The notes: generated by a model from the sequence alone, not told the origin. A stretch of 64,000 nt of DNA from GM7GCV1 sp965222065 (GCA_965222065.1 OZ244933.1:1488001-1552000); one strand, 5' to 3'; counted from the first letter of the stretch, positions 17,741 through 27,570 are shown. Program-made: numbers and translations.

Positions 17741-18691
17741 TTAGCAGGGCGCGCTTTCCAGATGGGCCACGAGCTTTTCCGCCAACGGGCCCGACAACTC
17801 TTCCGGAAAATCATGCGCCCAGCCTTCGATAAGTTCAAAACGGGCACCTTCAATCTGGTTGGCAATATCCTGCCCACTGGTATAGGGAACCAGCGGGTCA
17901 CTGTCTCCGTGTAACACAAGCGTCGGGGCACAAACTTTCCTTAGACGCGAGGAAATATTGCCCGTGCGCAAAGAGGCCGCCAGCTGGCGAGACAACCCCT
18001 GAGAATCTGGCGACCTCCGTTCCCGCTCGGCAATCCAGCTCTCAAGGTCCTCCTCGGTTTTAGGGTAGGCAGGACTCGTGAGCAGTCGCATTAATTCCAT
18101 TTTTTGTCGATGGCCGGACTTGCTGAATATATAGGCCGGATTAGTGACCAGTTGTAATACCCGCCAGTCTGGTGGAGGCAGCCAGGGATTGCCCGTTGTG
18201 GAGCTCAGGCAACAAAGAGAACAGACACGCTCTGGATGCCCAGCGGCCAGGATCTGGGCAATAATCCCGCCCTGGGAGGAGCCCACCAAATGGGCGCGAT
18301 CAATATTCAACGCATCCATAAGCCCCAGGGTGTCTTCAGCCATGTCATCCAAATCATAGGGCGCCGGAACCCTTGCACCCCAGAACATGCTCAAGCCATA
18401 AGCTGCCAGACTGGGTGGTGAAAGGTGATCCAGGTGAGAAGATAGCCCAATATCGCGATTATCAAATCGAATAACGCGATAACCGGCGTCAGCAATCTTT
18501 TCGCAGAAGGAGACAGGCCAGTCGATCAACTGGCAATAAAGCCCCATGATGAGAATTACCGCCGGTGACTCCTCGCGGCCAAATTCATCGTATGCTATGC
18601 GAATACCGTTGGTTGAAAGACTGGGCACAATACGGAGATACCTGAAAATGGAGGATTTATCAGCCTGGACGGCAAAAAAGGGAATAGACAA
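17741..18691 (-). CDS. Alpha/beta-fold hydrolase
   Basis: Up to 316 residues from a TTG at 18691; the true start is uncertain, and the conserved part begins near residue 22 (IVPSLSTNGIRIAYDEFG). The fold shows an oxyanion region (ILIMGLYCQL), the nucleophile elbow VGSSQGGI (Ser about 139), the acid in LHGDSDPLVPY and the His in GWAHDFP. RFDNRDIGLS after strand 4 is typical of esterase/lactonase-like members. The substrate cannot be predicted. The gene follows the GGDEF-like gene by 23 bp on the same strand, so the two may be co-transcribed. Confidence 0.85.
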   Translation of the reverse strand: MSIPFFAVQADKSSIFRYLRIVPSLSTNGIRIAYDEFGREESPAVILIMGLYCQLIDWPVSFCEKIADAGYRVIRFDNRDIGLSSHLDHLSPPSLAAYGLSMFWGARVPAPYDLDDMAEDTLGLMDALNIDRAHLVGSSQGGIIAQILAAGHPERVCSLCCLSSTTGNPWLPPPDWRVLQLVTNPAYIFSKSGHRQKMELMRLLTSPAYPKTEEDLESWIAERERRSPDSQGLSRQLAASLRTGNISSRLRKVCAPTLVLHGDSDPLVPYTSGQDIANQIEGARFELIEGWAHDFPEELSGPLAEKLVAHLESAPC

Positions 18692-18714
18692 CAGAACGCC
18701 TGATACCAGGCACT

Positions 18715-19878
18715 TTATCCCGCCCCCTGTAAGGAGTCATTCAATTCCATTGCAGGCAGTGAAGCACTTGCGCGGGTAACTGTCTGTAAAACACCCTCAT
18801 CAAACCGGTGCTCAGCAATACCCACATTGAGAATAACCTGAAACGAACCACGCTCTGTGTCGATGACATTTTGTCGCAACAATACTTGCAGGCGGTTCAT
18901 CAGTGTTTTTGCCTGCTCTGCCGTTTTACCATACATAAAGACAAGAAATTCACCGCCCTTGTTTCTGGCAAGCAGATCCTGACGCCCCAAAATCCGCATG
19001 ACCATCAGTGCTACATGACCTAGTGCCAAATCACCACTCTTACCACCGTAGGTATCGTTAATCTCAGAAAAATTATCAATCCCAAGTATGGCTATCGTAC
19101 TGGGTTGCTGATTTGCCAGTGAACTTTCCAGCAATGGCTCAACGGAATCAAAAAATGTTCGACGACTGAGCACCCCCGCCTGGTTTTGCCGATGTGCCGC
19201 ATTACCAAGACGGTCGATCAGTCGCTGGTTGGTCAACAGGATCAACGCCATCATGCAAGCGAACGTGGTAATGACGGCACCAAACATCACTACCGTATCA
19301 AATCCCATATCAATGGGGCGCGAAATATCAAGAAAACTCATTACGGCGCGAACCCCCCATGTCAGCGCCGCGCCAGAAAATCCCGCACTGGCAAACCAGG
19401 TAGCAATCCCGGAAACACCATGACGGAGTATTTCGTACAACACCATTAGTGAAAGCACACTAATCAGCGAGGATATCCAGGCAACTCCCCATGCCGCAGG
19501 CATGTTCAGGGGGTGGCCAGCAAGCAACAGTATGAAAAAGCCTAGCCAGGCTCCAAACAGCAACTTTTTAGCGGGCAGGCTTCTTCCCATAAAGCGTAAA
19601 ATGCCACGCCAGAGCACCAACCAGGCCAGGCCGTTTATTGAGGTTCCCAGATCCCGAAGGAAGCTAAAGAAATTTAGCGGCACCATGTCTGCCGGATCAC
19701 TTAAATTTAGGCGTGCGATAACTGCCATGGAGCAGCCCACCAATGTCATGCTAAGCGCGATAGCCCAATCCCTGACCGCCAGCTCGTGCCGATTTAAATG
19801 CCAGTTGATCCACATGGCCATTGCGCTCATGGCGAAACTAAAAATCAACAAAATGTAAAGAACGTTGTACACGCTCAT
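18715..19878 (-). CDS. Membrane protein with a degenerate GGDEF domain
   Basis: A 387-residue protein with about six N-terminal membrane helices (residues 5-215) as sensor module and a C-terminal GGDEF fold (about 235-380). The catalytic signature reads KGGEF at 307-311 instead of GGDEF, so the metal-binding Asp of the signature is lost. The upstream half site keeps LGIDNFSEIND, but the usual His after YG is Gly, and the inhibitory-site Arg three residues before DLLAR is Gly. Diguanylate cyclase activity is therefore doubtful; a c-di-GMP- or GTP-binding or purely regulatory role is possible. It is followed by the hydrolase gene 23 bp downstream. Confidence 0.85.
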   Translation of the reverse strand: MSVYNVLYILLIFSFAMSAMAMWINWHLNRHELAVRDWAIALSMTLVGCSMAVIARLNLSDPADMVPLNFFSFLRDLGTSINGLAWLVLWRGILRFMGRSLPAKKLLFGAWLGFFILLLAGHPLNMPAAWGVAWISSLISVLSLMVLYEILRHGVSGIATWFASAGFSGAALTWGVRAVMSFLDISRPIDMGFDTVVMFGAVITTFACMMALILLTNQRLIDRLGNAAHRQNQAGVLSRRTFFDSVEPLLESSLANQQPSTIAILGIDNFSEINDTYGGKSGDLALGHVALMVMRILGRQDLLARNKGGEFLVFMYGKTAEQAKTLMNRLQVLLRQNVIDTERGSFQVILNVGIAEHRFDEGVLQTVTRASASLPAMELNDSLQGAG

Positions 19879-20016
19879 GCTTTATCCCTGTCTTAAACGC
19901 CTGAAGCCAACCAGATGTTCCTGCTAATATTGTTGTGCTTTAGTACAGCATACAAACATGCAGGCTTGAACTATACATCTACGTAAAATAATGAACGGGC
20001 TCACCGGAAACCCTTG

Positions 20017-20751
20017 ATGCAACTAATCGACTCTCTCTTACAACACCGCTCCATTAGAAAATTTACCAGCGAAGCGATCGAAGAGCATTTGCTGGAACGT
20101 ATTTTACGTGCGGGACAGTCTGCGGCCACCTCAAGCTTCGTCCAAGCTTATAGTCTTATTCGAATCACGGATAGCCAACTTCGTGGAAAGCTAGCCGAAT
20201 TAAGCGGCAATCAATCTTACGTTGCAGAATGTGCCGAGTTCTTTGTCTGTTGCGCTGATCTGGCAAGAAACCGGGACATTTGCTTACAGGCCGGTCAAAC
20301 GGCTGAACCCGGTTATATGGAGCAGTTCATTATCGCCACCGTCGACACAGCACTTATGGCGCAAAATATGGTCGTTGCAGCTGAGTCCATAGGGCTGGGA
20401 ATATGCTTTATTGGCGGCATCCGCAACAATCCACAGCAAGTTTCTGACCTGTTGGGCCTACCCGAATTTACCTATCCGGTTTTTGGACTTTGCCTGGGCT
20501 ATCCCGCCCATAACCCGGAAACAAAGCCACGTTTGCCCCGGTCTTTATGGGTCATGGAAAACCACTACAAACCAGTTGAAACCGGCTCTGATCTGGAAGA
20601 CTACGATCAGGCAGTGAGTGAATACTACAAAACCAGGACCGGCAACAGAAAAAATACAAGCTGGACCGAGGAAATGCTGGGATTCCTGAAAAAGGAATCC
20701 CGGCCACATATGCTTCAGTTTTTACAATCGAGAGGGCTGGCCAGGCGGTAA
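20017..20751 (+). CDS. Oxygen-insensitive NADPH nitroreductase family oxidoreductase (NfsA-like)
   Basis: A 244-residue nitroreductase-fold flavoenzyme, close to E. coli NfsA (240). The ATG at 20017 is taken over an adjacent TTG. FMN contacts are in HRSIRKF (about residues 10-16), in SAATSSFVQAY and in the later GLGICFIGGIRNNP, and the C-terminal region FGLCLGYPA...KPRLPRS is typical of the NfsA/FRP group. Such enzymes reduce nitroaromatics, flavins or quinones with NADPH. The cca gene starts three bases after its stop, so the two are probably one transcript. Confidence 0.88.
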   Translation: MQLIDSLLQHRSIRKFTSEAIEEHLLERILRAGQSAATSSFVQAYSLIRITDSQLRGKLAELSGNQSYVAECAEFFVCCADLARNRDICLQAGQTAEPGYMEQFIIATVDTALMAQNMVVAAESIGLGICFIGGIRNNPQQVSDLLGLPEFTYPVFGLCLGYPAHNPETKPRLPRSLWVMENHYKPVETGSDLEDYDQAVSEYYKTRTGNRKNTSWTEEMLGFLKKESRPHMLQFLQSRGLARR

Positions 20752-20753
20752 TT

Positions 20754-22037
20754 ATGTCTGCGGACAATAATCTCAATAAATATCTGGTCGGAGGGGCTGT
20801 TCGCGACCAGCTACTGGGCATTGCGCCAAGCGAACAGGACTGGGTCGTCACCGGAGCCTCACCTGAAGACATGCTCAAACGGGGCTTTAAACAGGTTGGC
20901 AACGAGTTCCCTGTTTTTTTGCATCCGGACACAAAAGAAGAATATGCACTCGCACGCAGGGAAAGAAAGCAGGGGAGTGGCTACCACGGATTTGCCACGG
21001 ATACCCGCTCCGTAACACTGGAAGAAGATCTTTCTCGACGCGATCTCACCATCAATGCCATGGCATTGACTGACCAAAATGAACTCATTGATCCTTTTGA
21101 CGGGCAGGACGACATTAGACAACGTGTACTTAGGCACGTTTCCCCGGCATTTGCCGAAGATCCGCTTCGGGTATTGAGAGTGGCTCGTTTTTCCGCACAG
21201 CTTTCCACTTACTGCTTCCAACTGGCCGACGAGACACGGCAGCTATTGCAATCAATGTCGTCCAGTGCCGAATTGGAAAAACTGACTCCGGAACGCGTCT
21301 GGATGGAGACCGAAAAGGCGCTAAAGACGTCGAGACCCAGGCTCTATTTTGAAGTTCTTCGGGAGATTGGCGCATTGAAGGTTATTTTTCCGGAAATCGA
21401 TGCCTTGTTTGGTATCGACCAGCGGCCCAGATTTCACCCTGAAATTGACGTCGGCCTTCATTGTTTAATGAGCCTGGATAGTATTGCGGAGCTAACCGAT
21501 GATCCTGTACAGAGGTTTGCCGTGCTCTGCCACGATCTGGGCAAAGCGACGACTCCACCTTCTGTCCGACCTGGCCATGCGGGACATGAAGACCGCGGCG
21601 CCATCCTGACCGAACAACTTTGTAATCGACTGAAGGTACCAAACAAATATCGCCAACTGGCAGTCACTGTGGCGCGATTACACCTGAAGTGCCACCAGGC
21701 GCTGAAAACACCGGCAAATGAGCTGGTTCAATTATTGTCGCAACTTGGGGCCTGGACACAAAAGTCCAGTGTAGAGGCCTTTGGTAATTGTTGTATGGCC
21801 GACGCCCGTGGGCGAACCGGCCTTGAAAGCAGGCCTTATCCGCAAAAGGAATTTTTACTTGAGTGCGAACAGGCTGGCGCGTCTATCTCAGCTTCTCAAC
21901 TGGTGGATCAGGGCTACCAGGGAGAAGAACTCGGTAAGCACCTGAAAGCCATGCGAGCGAAGGCAATGGAAGAAGTGATCGCGCGATATCAGGATATCGA
22001 CGAGCTGCGTTACGCTTGCCCTGATGAAAAAAGCTAG
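20754..22037 (+). CDS. cca: CCA-adding tRNA nucleotidyltransferase with HD domain
   Basis: A 427-residue enzyme that builds or repairs the 3' CCA end of tRNAs. The class II nucleotidyltransferase head has LVGGAVRDQLLG (about 11-22) and the fingerprint EQDWVVTG. DLTINAMAL and LRVLRVARFSAQL mark the neck, and the HD domain (CHDLGKATTP, about 258-267) gives phosphohydrolase activity, as in gammaproteobacterial multifunctional Cca. It is the second gene after the nitroreductase. Its stop overlaps the end of the convergent aroB by four bases. Confidence 0.96.
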   Translation: MSADNNLNKYLVGGAVRDQLLGIAPSEQDWVVTGASPEDMLKRGFKQVGNEFPVFLHPDTKEEYALARRERKQGSGYHGFATDTRSVTLEEDLSRRDLTINAMALTDQNELIDPFDGQDDIRQRVLRHVSPAFAEDPLRVLRVARFSAQLSTYCFQLADETRQLLQSMSSSAELEKLTPERVWMETEKALKTSRPRLYFEVLREIGALKVIFPEIDALFGIDQRPRFHPEIDVGLHCLMSLDSIAELTDDPVQRFAVLCHDLGKATTPPSVRPGHAGHEDRGAILTEQLCNRLKVPNKYRQLAVTVARLHLKCHQALKTPANELVQLLSQLGAWTQKSSVEAFGNCCMADARGRTGLESRPYPQKEFLLECEQAGASISASQLVDQGYQGEELGKHLKAMRAKAMEEVIARYQDIDELRYACPDEKS

Positions 22038-23107
22038 CCTGGCAGCACAGCTTCCAACTCATCCATTGGAAACTCTGAGGTGACTATCGCCTCTCCGAGC
22101 GCCTTAAGTAATACCAGTCGCAAACGACCGTCGAGTACTTTTTTATCCAGCCCCATGAGGTGAAGAAAATCTTTCCCTTTCATTTGCTCGGGAGGATCGG
22201 TAGGTAATCCGGCGGCGGCAATAATACGCCTGGCGCGCAAAAAATCCTGCTCGGTTATATTGCCCATTCGCATGGACAGCTCGGCAGCCATAACCATTCC
22301 AGCAGCCACCGCTTCACCATGAAGCCAGTCTTTATACTGTTGATAGGCCTCTATCGCGTGACCAAAGGTATGTCCGAGATTGAGAATCGCCCGGACACCT
22401 TGCTCGGTTTCATCCGCCGCGACGACTCGTGCCTTGGTTTCGCAAGAGATGGCTATTGCCCTGGCAATCAGGTCTGCTTCACGCTGCATAAGCGCGGACA
22501 TGTTTTGTTCCAGCCAGTCCAAAAATTTGGCATCAGCAATCAAGCCGTATTTGATCACTTCTGCCATCCCGGCCGCGTACTCCCTGTCTGGCAGAGATTT
22601 CAGGATATCCGTATCTATAATGACCGCTCGAGGTTGGCAGAACGCGCCGATCATGTTTTTGCCGGCGGCATGGTTTACCCCTGTTTTACCACCGACCGAG
22701 GAATCTACCTGGGCCAGCAGAGTGGTCGGCAGTTGTACAAAATTTACACCGCGCTGGTAACAGGCCGCCGCAAAACCGGTCATATCACCTACAACCCCGC
22801 CACCTAATGCAACAAGAGTGGTCGTTCGGTTGTGACGAAGCTCCGTCAGACGATCAAATATTTTATTCAGGGTTTCAAGGTTTTTGAAACGCTCACCATC
22901 CGGCAATATCAGGCTGTCGGCATGGATACTGTTTTTTGAAAAATTATCGAGAACCGGCTGCAAATACATGGGTGCAATGGTCTCGTTGGTAACGACGAGC
23001 ACCTGTGACCCCACCAGAAACTCCGAGAGATCCTGAGATCCCAGCAGGCCCGAACCAATTCGGATTGGATAGCTTCGATCTCCAAGCTCTACGGTAATTT
23101 CGATCAA
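22034..23107 (-). CDS. aroB: 3-dehydroquinate synthase
   Basis: A 357-residue enzyme of the shikimate pathway that converts DAHP to 3-dehydroquinate with bound NAD+ and Zn2+. It has the nucleotide loop GGGVVGDMTGF, the phosphate motif QVDSSVGGKTGVN and the zinc ligands in AEVIKYG, LNLGHTFGHA and LHGEAVAAG. It follows aroK by 58 bp on the same strand, the common aroKB order that closes the pilMNOPQ-aroKB cluster. Confidence 0.97.
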   Translation of the reverse strand: MIEITVELGDRSYPIRIGSGLLGSQDLSEFLVGSQVLVVTNETIAPMYLQPVLDNFSKNSIHADSLILPDGERFKNLETLNKIFDRLTELRHNRTTTLVALGGGVVGDMTGFAAACYQRGVNFVQLPTTLLAQVDSSVGGKTGVNHAAGKNMIGAFCQPRAVIIDTDILKSLPDREYAAGMAEVIKYGLIADAKFLDWLEQNMSALMQREADLIARAIAISCETKARVVAADETEQGVRAILNLGHTFGHAIEAYQQYKDWLHGEAVAAGMVMAAELSMRMGNITEQDFLRARRIIAAAGLPTDPPEQMKGKDFLHLMGLDKKVLDGRLRLVLLKALGEAIVTSEFPMDELEAVLPG

Positions 23108-23165
23108 AATATATTTCCCTGGTGACAGCTCTGTTTTGGGGAGCGCATTCTAGCGTTTGGCGAGA

Positions 23166-23690
23166 TTATATTTCCAGCAGTCGGTCCGCAAGTTTCCTTG
23201 CTAGCTCTTGCGGACTGTTATTTTCACTTCCCTGAAAAGTGAGGTCCGCAAGTTCCCGATAAAGTGGATCACGCTGACGAAATATATTTTCGTAAGCAGT
23301 CCGCGGATCATCAACTTGCAATAGGGGCCTGGATTTATCCCGGGCCACGCGCTGGAACAGCACGTCCACGGGTGCCGTCAAATAAACGACCTTGCCTGCT
23401 TTTTGTAAAAGAGCGTGGTTTTCCGGCATGACCACGACGCCCCCGCCCGTGGCGATAACCGAATTGACCATCCGGGACACTTCTTCAAGCACGGATGTCT
23501 CTCGCTTGCGGAATCCCTCTTCCCCTTCAATATCGAAAATCCAGGGGATGTTTGTACCGCAGCGCTCTTCTATCAGGTGATCTGTATCAACAAACTGTTT
23601 GCCCAGAGCACTTGCCAGTGCTCGGCCAACCGCAGTTTTCCCCGAGCCCATAGGCCCAATCAGGACAACATTGTCACCCGCCGAACTCAT
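23166..23690 (-). CDS. aroK: Shikimate kinase
   Basis: A 174-residue kinase that phosphorylates shikimate with ATP. The P-loop GPMGSGKTAVG covers about residues 12-22, the shikimate/Mg site is DTDHLIEE, the conserved GGGVV lies near residue 82 and the lid contains RDKSRPLL. The start overlaps the end of pilQ by four bases, so translation is probably coupled to the pilus operon, a layout long known in Pseudomonas. Confidence 0.97.
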   Translation of the reverse strand: MSSAGDNVVLIGPMGSGKTAVGRALASALGKQFVDTDHLIEERCGTNIPWIFDIEGEEGFRKRETSVLEEVSRMVNSVIATGGGVVVMPENHALLQKAGKVVYLTAPVDVLFQRVARDKSRPLLQVDDPRTAYENIFRQRDPLYRELADLTFQGSENNSPQELARKLADRLLEI

Positions 23691-25855
23691 CGGCTGGTGA
23701 CATTTTCATCAATGATTTTTGGTGTAATGAAAATCAGGATTTCCTGTTTCTCTGAGTTGGTCAGCGTGTTTTTAAAGGCATTTCCTACAATCGGAAGGTC
23801 ACCCAGTAAAGGAACCTTGTCCTCTGACTCGGTTTGAGTCATTCGGAAAATCCCGCCTAAAACCAAGGTTTCACCTGAATCAACCAGAACCTGGGTTCCC
23901 AACTCGGTCGTATCAATGGTTGGCTCGCCGCCAAAGACAAGGTCGCCAATAGAGTCCTGTGCAACCAGTAGATCCAGAATAACCCGATCATCCGGTGTGA
24001 TCTGGGGAGTTACTTCGAGTTCCAGTACGGCCTCCCTGAATGCCGTTGTGGTCGCTCCACTGGAAGCAGCTTCCTGGTAGGCAACCTCGGAACCGGACTT
24101 GATGTAAGCAGTCTGTTTATCTCCGGTAAGCACCTTGGGCTGGGATATGACTTCACCATAGCCCTCACTTTCAAGTGCACTTAATTCAAGATCAACAAAC
24201 GCTGAATCTGTCAGGAAAGACACAGCAAAACTTGTCGTGGCTGACGCTACACCCAGATCCACTGCCGGGACGAGCTCCACGCCGTCAGCGGTTCCGTTAA
24301 AGAAATTGATTGCCTGCCCGCCAACGTCACTCCTCGTTGCGCCATACTGGACAACACTATCGCCCGAGTCGGAGAAATTCACCCCGGTACCACCCCAGCG
24401 AACCCCCAGCTCACGCCGAAAATCATTACTGGCAATAACGATCCGAGCTTCAATCAGGACCTGCCGGATAGGAATATCCAGCTCGTCGACCATGCGCCGA
24501 AACGAGGTAATCTTTTCGGCCACATCCGTGAGTACAATGGTATTCGTTCTCTGGTCCACAATGGCCGACCCACGAGGGGACAATAAACCCGGCGCACCTT
24601 CGCCGTTCTCTGAGCCGCCGCCCATACTGGCACTACTCAATAATTGATATAACTGGGCAGCATCTGCGTAGCGAATGCGAATATACTCGGTTGATAGCGG
24701 CGCCAATTCCTGCAGCTGGCGACTTGCCTCAATTTCCAGCCGTTCACGTTCAGCAATTTCCGCAATGGGAGCGACCAGCAGTACATTGCCTTCTCGTCGT
24801 TGATCCAGGCCTTTTGCCTTAAGAACGATATCCAGTGCCTGATCCCAGGGCACATTTTGCAAACGCAAGGTGATACTGCCATTGACTGTGTCACTGGCGA
24901 CCAGGTTGAGCTCTGTAAAATCTGCTATTAACTGGAGTACTGCACGAACCTCAATATCCTGGAAATTCAGGGAAAGTTTTTCACCCGTGTAACTAAACTC
25001 ATTTTCAGCACCCGGCGTTCCCGGTTGTGCACGGGGCTTAACACTCACCACATAGGAAGTATCTGTCTGGTAAGCCAGGTACTCAAAAGGCTCAATGGTG
25101 GTAATTTCTATGACAGAGTCGCCACCAATGGTTTCCGCACTAAATGTCGACACTGGCGTGGCAAAATCCTGCACATCAAAAATACGTTGCAAATTTTCCT
25201 GCAGCGACACATCGAAAAAGCGAACCTCAATAGTATTGCCTGAAACGGAGACATCCGCGTTTACTTCATCGTCTTCCAGCTCAAAGAGAATATTGCCTTC
25301 ACCAACCTCTCCCCGACGAAAATCGAGTGCCTCAATGTAAAGATCATCACCCGAAGGGGTGGAAGGCGTCTGGGCTGCTTCCAGGCGAGAGGCTATAGAT
25401 GAGGACTGGGAACGGGGTGCCTGCACTGAGCCCCCTGCACTTGAGCCGACTACCAGTCGAACAGATGAACCTGAAACCTGTAGATTATGGCTCACAGGGT
25501 TGTTCATGTTGATCACAAGGCGTGTACGTTCCGGCGTACCCAGAAGTATCGCCTCGGACGCATTATTTAATGTGAGGGGGAATTGCTTTTCAGCAACCTG
25601 GTTAGTCACACCTGGCAAATCGAGTACCAGTCGCGCCGGTTGCTCAATCGCAAAAACCTGGGGATCATCGTAATCCATCCCGTCAAGTGACAGGACAACC
25701 TCAAATCTGTCCTGGTCCAAAGGCCTGAACTCTATATCCTCCAGCGCCGCGGCCAGGGAACCGGCCGAAAAGGTCAGCAATGAAAAGAGGCAGGCCCACT
25801 TCAGGCAGAACAACCGAAATTTATTGTGCAAAACAAATGTTGGATAAATATTCAT
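23687..25855 (-). CDS. pilQ: Type IV pilus outer-membrane secretin PilQ
   Basis: A 722-residue secretin. A signal peptide covers about residues 1-36 (WACLFSLLTFSAGSLAAA). Two AMIN domains (about 37-125 and 165-275) bind peptidoglycan. The secretin N0/N1 domains follow (LNFQDIEVRAVLQLIADFTELN), and the C-terminal channel has VLIEARIV, the VDLELSALE strand, GSEVAYQE and LGGIFRMTQTESEDKVPLLGDLPIVGNAFK. It forms the ring through which the pilus crosses the outer membrane. It follows pilP by nine bases and ends in a four-base overlap with aroK. Confidence 0.97.
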   Translation of the reverse strand: MNIYPTFVLHNKFRLFCLKWACLFSLLTFSAGSLAAALEDIEFRPLDQDRFEVVLSLDGMDYDDPQVFAIEQPARLVLDLPGVTNQVAEKQFPLTLNNASEAILLGTPERTRLVINMNNPVSHNLQVSGSSVRLVVGSSAGGSVQAPRSQSSSIASRLEAAQTPSTPSGDDLYIEALDFRRGEVGEGNILFELEDDEVNADVSVSGNTIEVRFFDVSLQENLQRIFDVQDFATPVSTFSAETIGGDSVIEITTIEPFEYLAYQTDTSYVVSVKPRAQPGTPGAENEFSYTGEKLSLNFQDIEVRAVLQLIADFTELNLVASDTVNGSITLRLQNVPWDQALDIVLKAKGLDQRREGNVLLVAPIAEIAERERLEIEASRQLQELAPLSTEYIRIRYADAAQLYQLLSSASMGGGSENGEGAPGLLSPRGSAIVDQRTNTIVLTDVAEKITSFRRMVDELDIPIRQVLIEARIVIASNDFRRELGVRWGGTGVNFSDSGDSVVQYGATRSDVGGQAINFFNGTADGVELVPAVDLGVASATTSFAVSFLTDSAFVDLELSALESEGYGEVISQPKVLTGDKQTAYIKSGSEVAYQEAASSGATTTAFREAVLELEVTPQITPDDRVILDLLVAQDSIGDLVFGGEPTIDTTELGTQVLVDSGETLVLGGIFRMTQTESEDKVPLLGDLPIVGNAFKNTLTNSEKQEILIFITPKIIDENVTSR

Positions 25856-25864
25856 GGCTTTTCT

Positions 25865-26401
25865 CTAGTTTTCGCCTATGCCCATGCTGCGAGGTCTTTC
25901 AATCCATCCGCCCTGGCCATTAACTACCGTTTCGACCAGCTCCAGATTTGATTCATTAATCCGGGTTACCTGTCCATAATTCCTTCCGAGGTAATTGCCC
26001 GCACGAACTCGATGAACAGAGCCTTCCCCATCCCGAATTAATCCCCAGCGGACGCCATTGTGCTCAATGCTGCCCACCATGGTTAATTCAGCCAGGTTGA
26101 ATCTCTCCAGAAACTCCTTGGGTCTGGAAAGGTCTGGCGCATCAGTCAGGACCCCGGAAATTTCCGAAGTAACCACCTCTCTCGGTGGTGCAAAGGGGCT
26201 TCTCTGCCCGGCTGACTGGTACACGACCGCCACATAGGGCGGGTACGCCGGAAGCGGCTCTATACGGATACGATTGGCGGATTCCGCCCTGACCTGCTCC
26301 ATAAAAGCAATAATGTCCTGATTATTATTGGATGAGCAGGCTGACAACACCAACACACCCAACAACATGAAAATTCGAATGACAGAGCCGTTCCTACTCA
26401 T
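25865..26401 (-). CDS. pilP: Type IV pilus pilotin-like lipoprotein PilP
   Basis: A 178-residue lipoprotein. The lipobox VLVLSAC places the acylated Cys at residue 22. The PSPFAPP-like core motif is present as QRSPFAPPRE, and the beta-rich HR domain follows with LTMVGSIEHNGVRWGLIRDGEGSVHRVRAGNYLGRN, here notable for GNYLGRNYGQV. It links the PilNO inner-membrane complex to PilQ. The gene overlaps pilO by one base. Confidence 0.95.
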   Translation of the reverse strand: MSRNGSVIRIFMLLGVLVLSACSSNNNQDIIAFMEQVRAESANRIRIEPLPAYPPYVAVVYQSAGQRSPFAPPREVVTSEISGVLTDAPDLSRPKEFLERFNLAELTMVGSIEHNGVRWGLIRDGEGSVHRVRAGNYLGRNYGQVTRINESNLELVETVVNGQGGWIERPRSMGIGEN

Positions 26402-27006
26402 TACTCCGGCTCCCTGTAACGATAGGTTTTCGCTGTAATCGACAGATTCAACAGTGAAGAACCATTCTTAGTGATTTCAAAATCGTGCAAGGTAACAATT
26501 CGAGGCAAGCCCGATACGCCGCTGATAAAGGTAGCGAAATCGTGATAGCCACCGGAAGCATTGATCGAAATCGGCAATTCGACGTAGTAGTCGTGCGACT
26601 GTTCATTCTGCAACTGGATACTCTCAATCGCCAGGCCACTACTCAGCCCCGTCTCGGTGATGTCTTCAAGCAGGCCAGGGACCTCGGTGTCTTTGGGCAA
26701 CTGGCCTATGAGTGTCTGCAAACGCTCATCCAGTTCAACCCTTTGCTCACGATAAGCTTCCAGGTTGGCCGCTTCGTACGACCTGCTTTCAAAGGTTTCG
26801 CGTAGTTCTGCTTCCTGTGCAATCGTGCTTTCCAGTGTCGAATTCGAATTTGAAATAACAAAATAAAAATACACAGCAATGACGGCAACAAACGCTCCCA
26901 GACACATAAGAACGCGGACGACCAGGGGCCAACGGCCGATGTTGTCCAGCCGGATCTCGGTTGGATCAATATTCTTGATATCTTCAATAATCGCCTGAAT
27001 ATCCAT
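26401..27006 (-). CDS. pilO: Type IV pilus inner-membrane alignment protein PilO
   Basis: A 201-residue bitopic membrane protein. A cytoplasmic N-terminus contains the family segment IDPTEIRLDNIGRWP, one helix covers about residues 30-50, a coiled coil follows (about 55-100, with AEL, YREQRVELDERLQ), and a ferredoxin-like periplasmic core ends the protein (VELPISINASGGYHDFATFI region). It pairs with PilN and binds PilP, aligning the motor with the secretin. It starts nine bases after pilN and overlaps pilP by one base. Confidence 0.95.
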   Translation of the reverse strand: MDIQAIIEDIKNIDPTEIRLDNIGRWPLVVRVLMCLGAFVAVIAVYFYFVISNSNSTLESTIAQEAELRETFESRSYEAANLEAYREQRVELDERLQTLIGQLPKDTEVPGLLEDITETGLSSGLAIESIQLQNEQSHDYYVELPISINASGGYHDFATFISGVSGLPRIVTLHDFEITKNGSSLLNLSITAKTYRYREPE

Positions 27007-27015
27007 CTGTATCCC

Positions 27016-27570
27016 CTAGATATTCTCGGAAACGTCCGTTACCTGGGCCGTCATGGAAAACTGGCTGCCCTGGGCACCAAGTTCTGAGTCAGCGGTAACG
27101 GTTGTCAGGTTAGGCTGGGAAAATTTTTCGGAGGCATCGATCTGTCGCATCAATGCTGAAATACGGTTGTTTGATTCGGCCTTGCCTTCCAACGATAGCG
27201 AGTTGCCAGTAACCGTTAGCGAAAGCAAGTACACACCATCGGGCGTCACCTGCACCAACTGGTCAAATAACCGAACGATTTCCGGGCGGTTTGTCTGCAA
27301 TCCCTTAATCACCTCCATTCGGTCAAGCATCTCCGCTTTCGCACGCCGCAATTCACGAATTTCTGCAGCCATGGCATCCAGCTTGGTGATTTCTGTTTGC
27401 AAGAGATCATTACGTCTTTGCTGCGCCGAGATCTTGCTATTGATATAGGAATCCCAGGCAAAACCAATAATCCCGGCCAGAATACATGTCAGGACCAACG
27501 CCGAAAAAAACTGGCGCTTGCGCTCTTCGCGCAGTGCCTCACGCCAGGGCAGGAGGTTAATATCAGGCAT
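27016..27570 (-). CDS. pilN: Type IV pilus assembly protein PilN
   Basis: A 184-residue bitopic protein. It begins with the PilM-binding signature INLLPWRE (residues 4-11), has one membrane helix at about 22-42, a coiled coil rich in Arg, Lys and Glu (about 45-90) and a periplasmic ferredoxin-like domain (YLLSLTVTGNSLSLEGKA region). It dimerises with PilO, and its first residues bind PilM in the cytoplasm. It overlaps pilM by one base. Confidence 0.96.
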   Translation of the reverse strand: MPDINLLPWREALREERKRQFFSALVLTCILAGIIGFAWDSYINSKISAQQRRNDLLQTEITKLDAMAAEIRELRRAKAEMLDRMEVIKGLQTNRPEIVRLFDQLVQVTPDGVYLLSLTVTGNSLSLEGKAESNNRISALMRQIDASEKFSQPNLTTVTADSELGAQGSQFSMTAQVTDVSENI

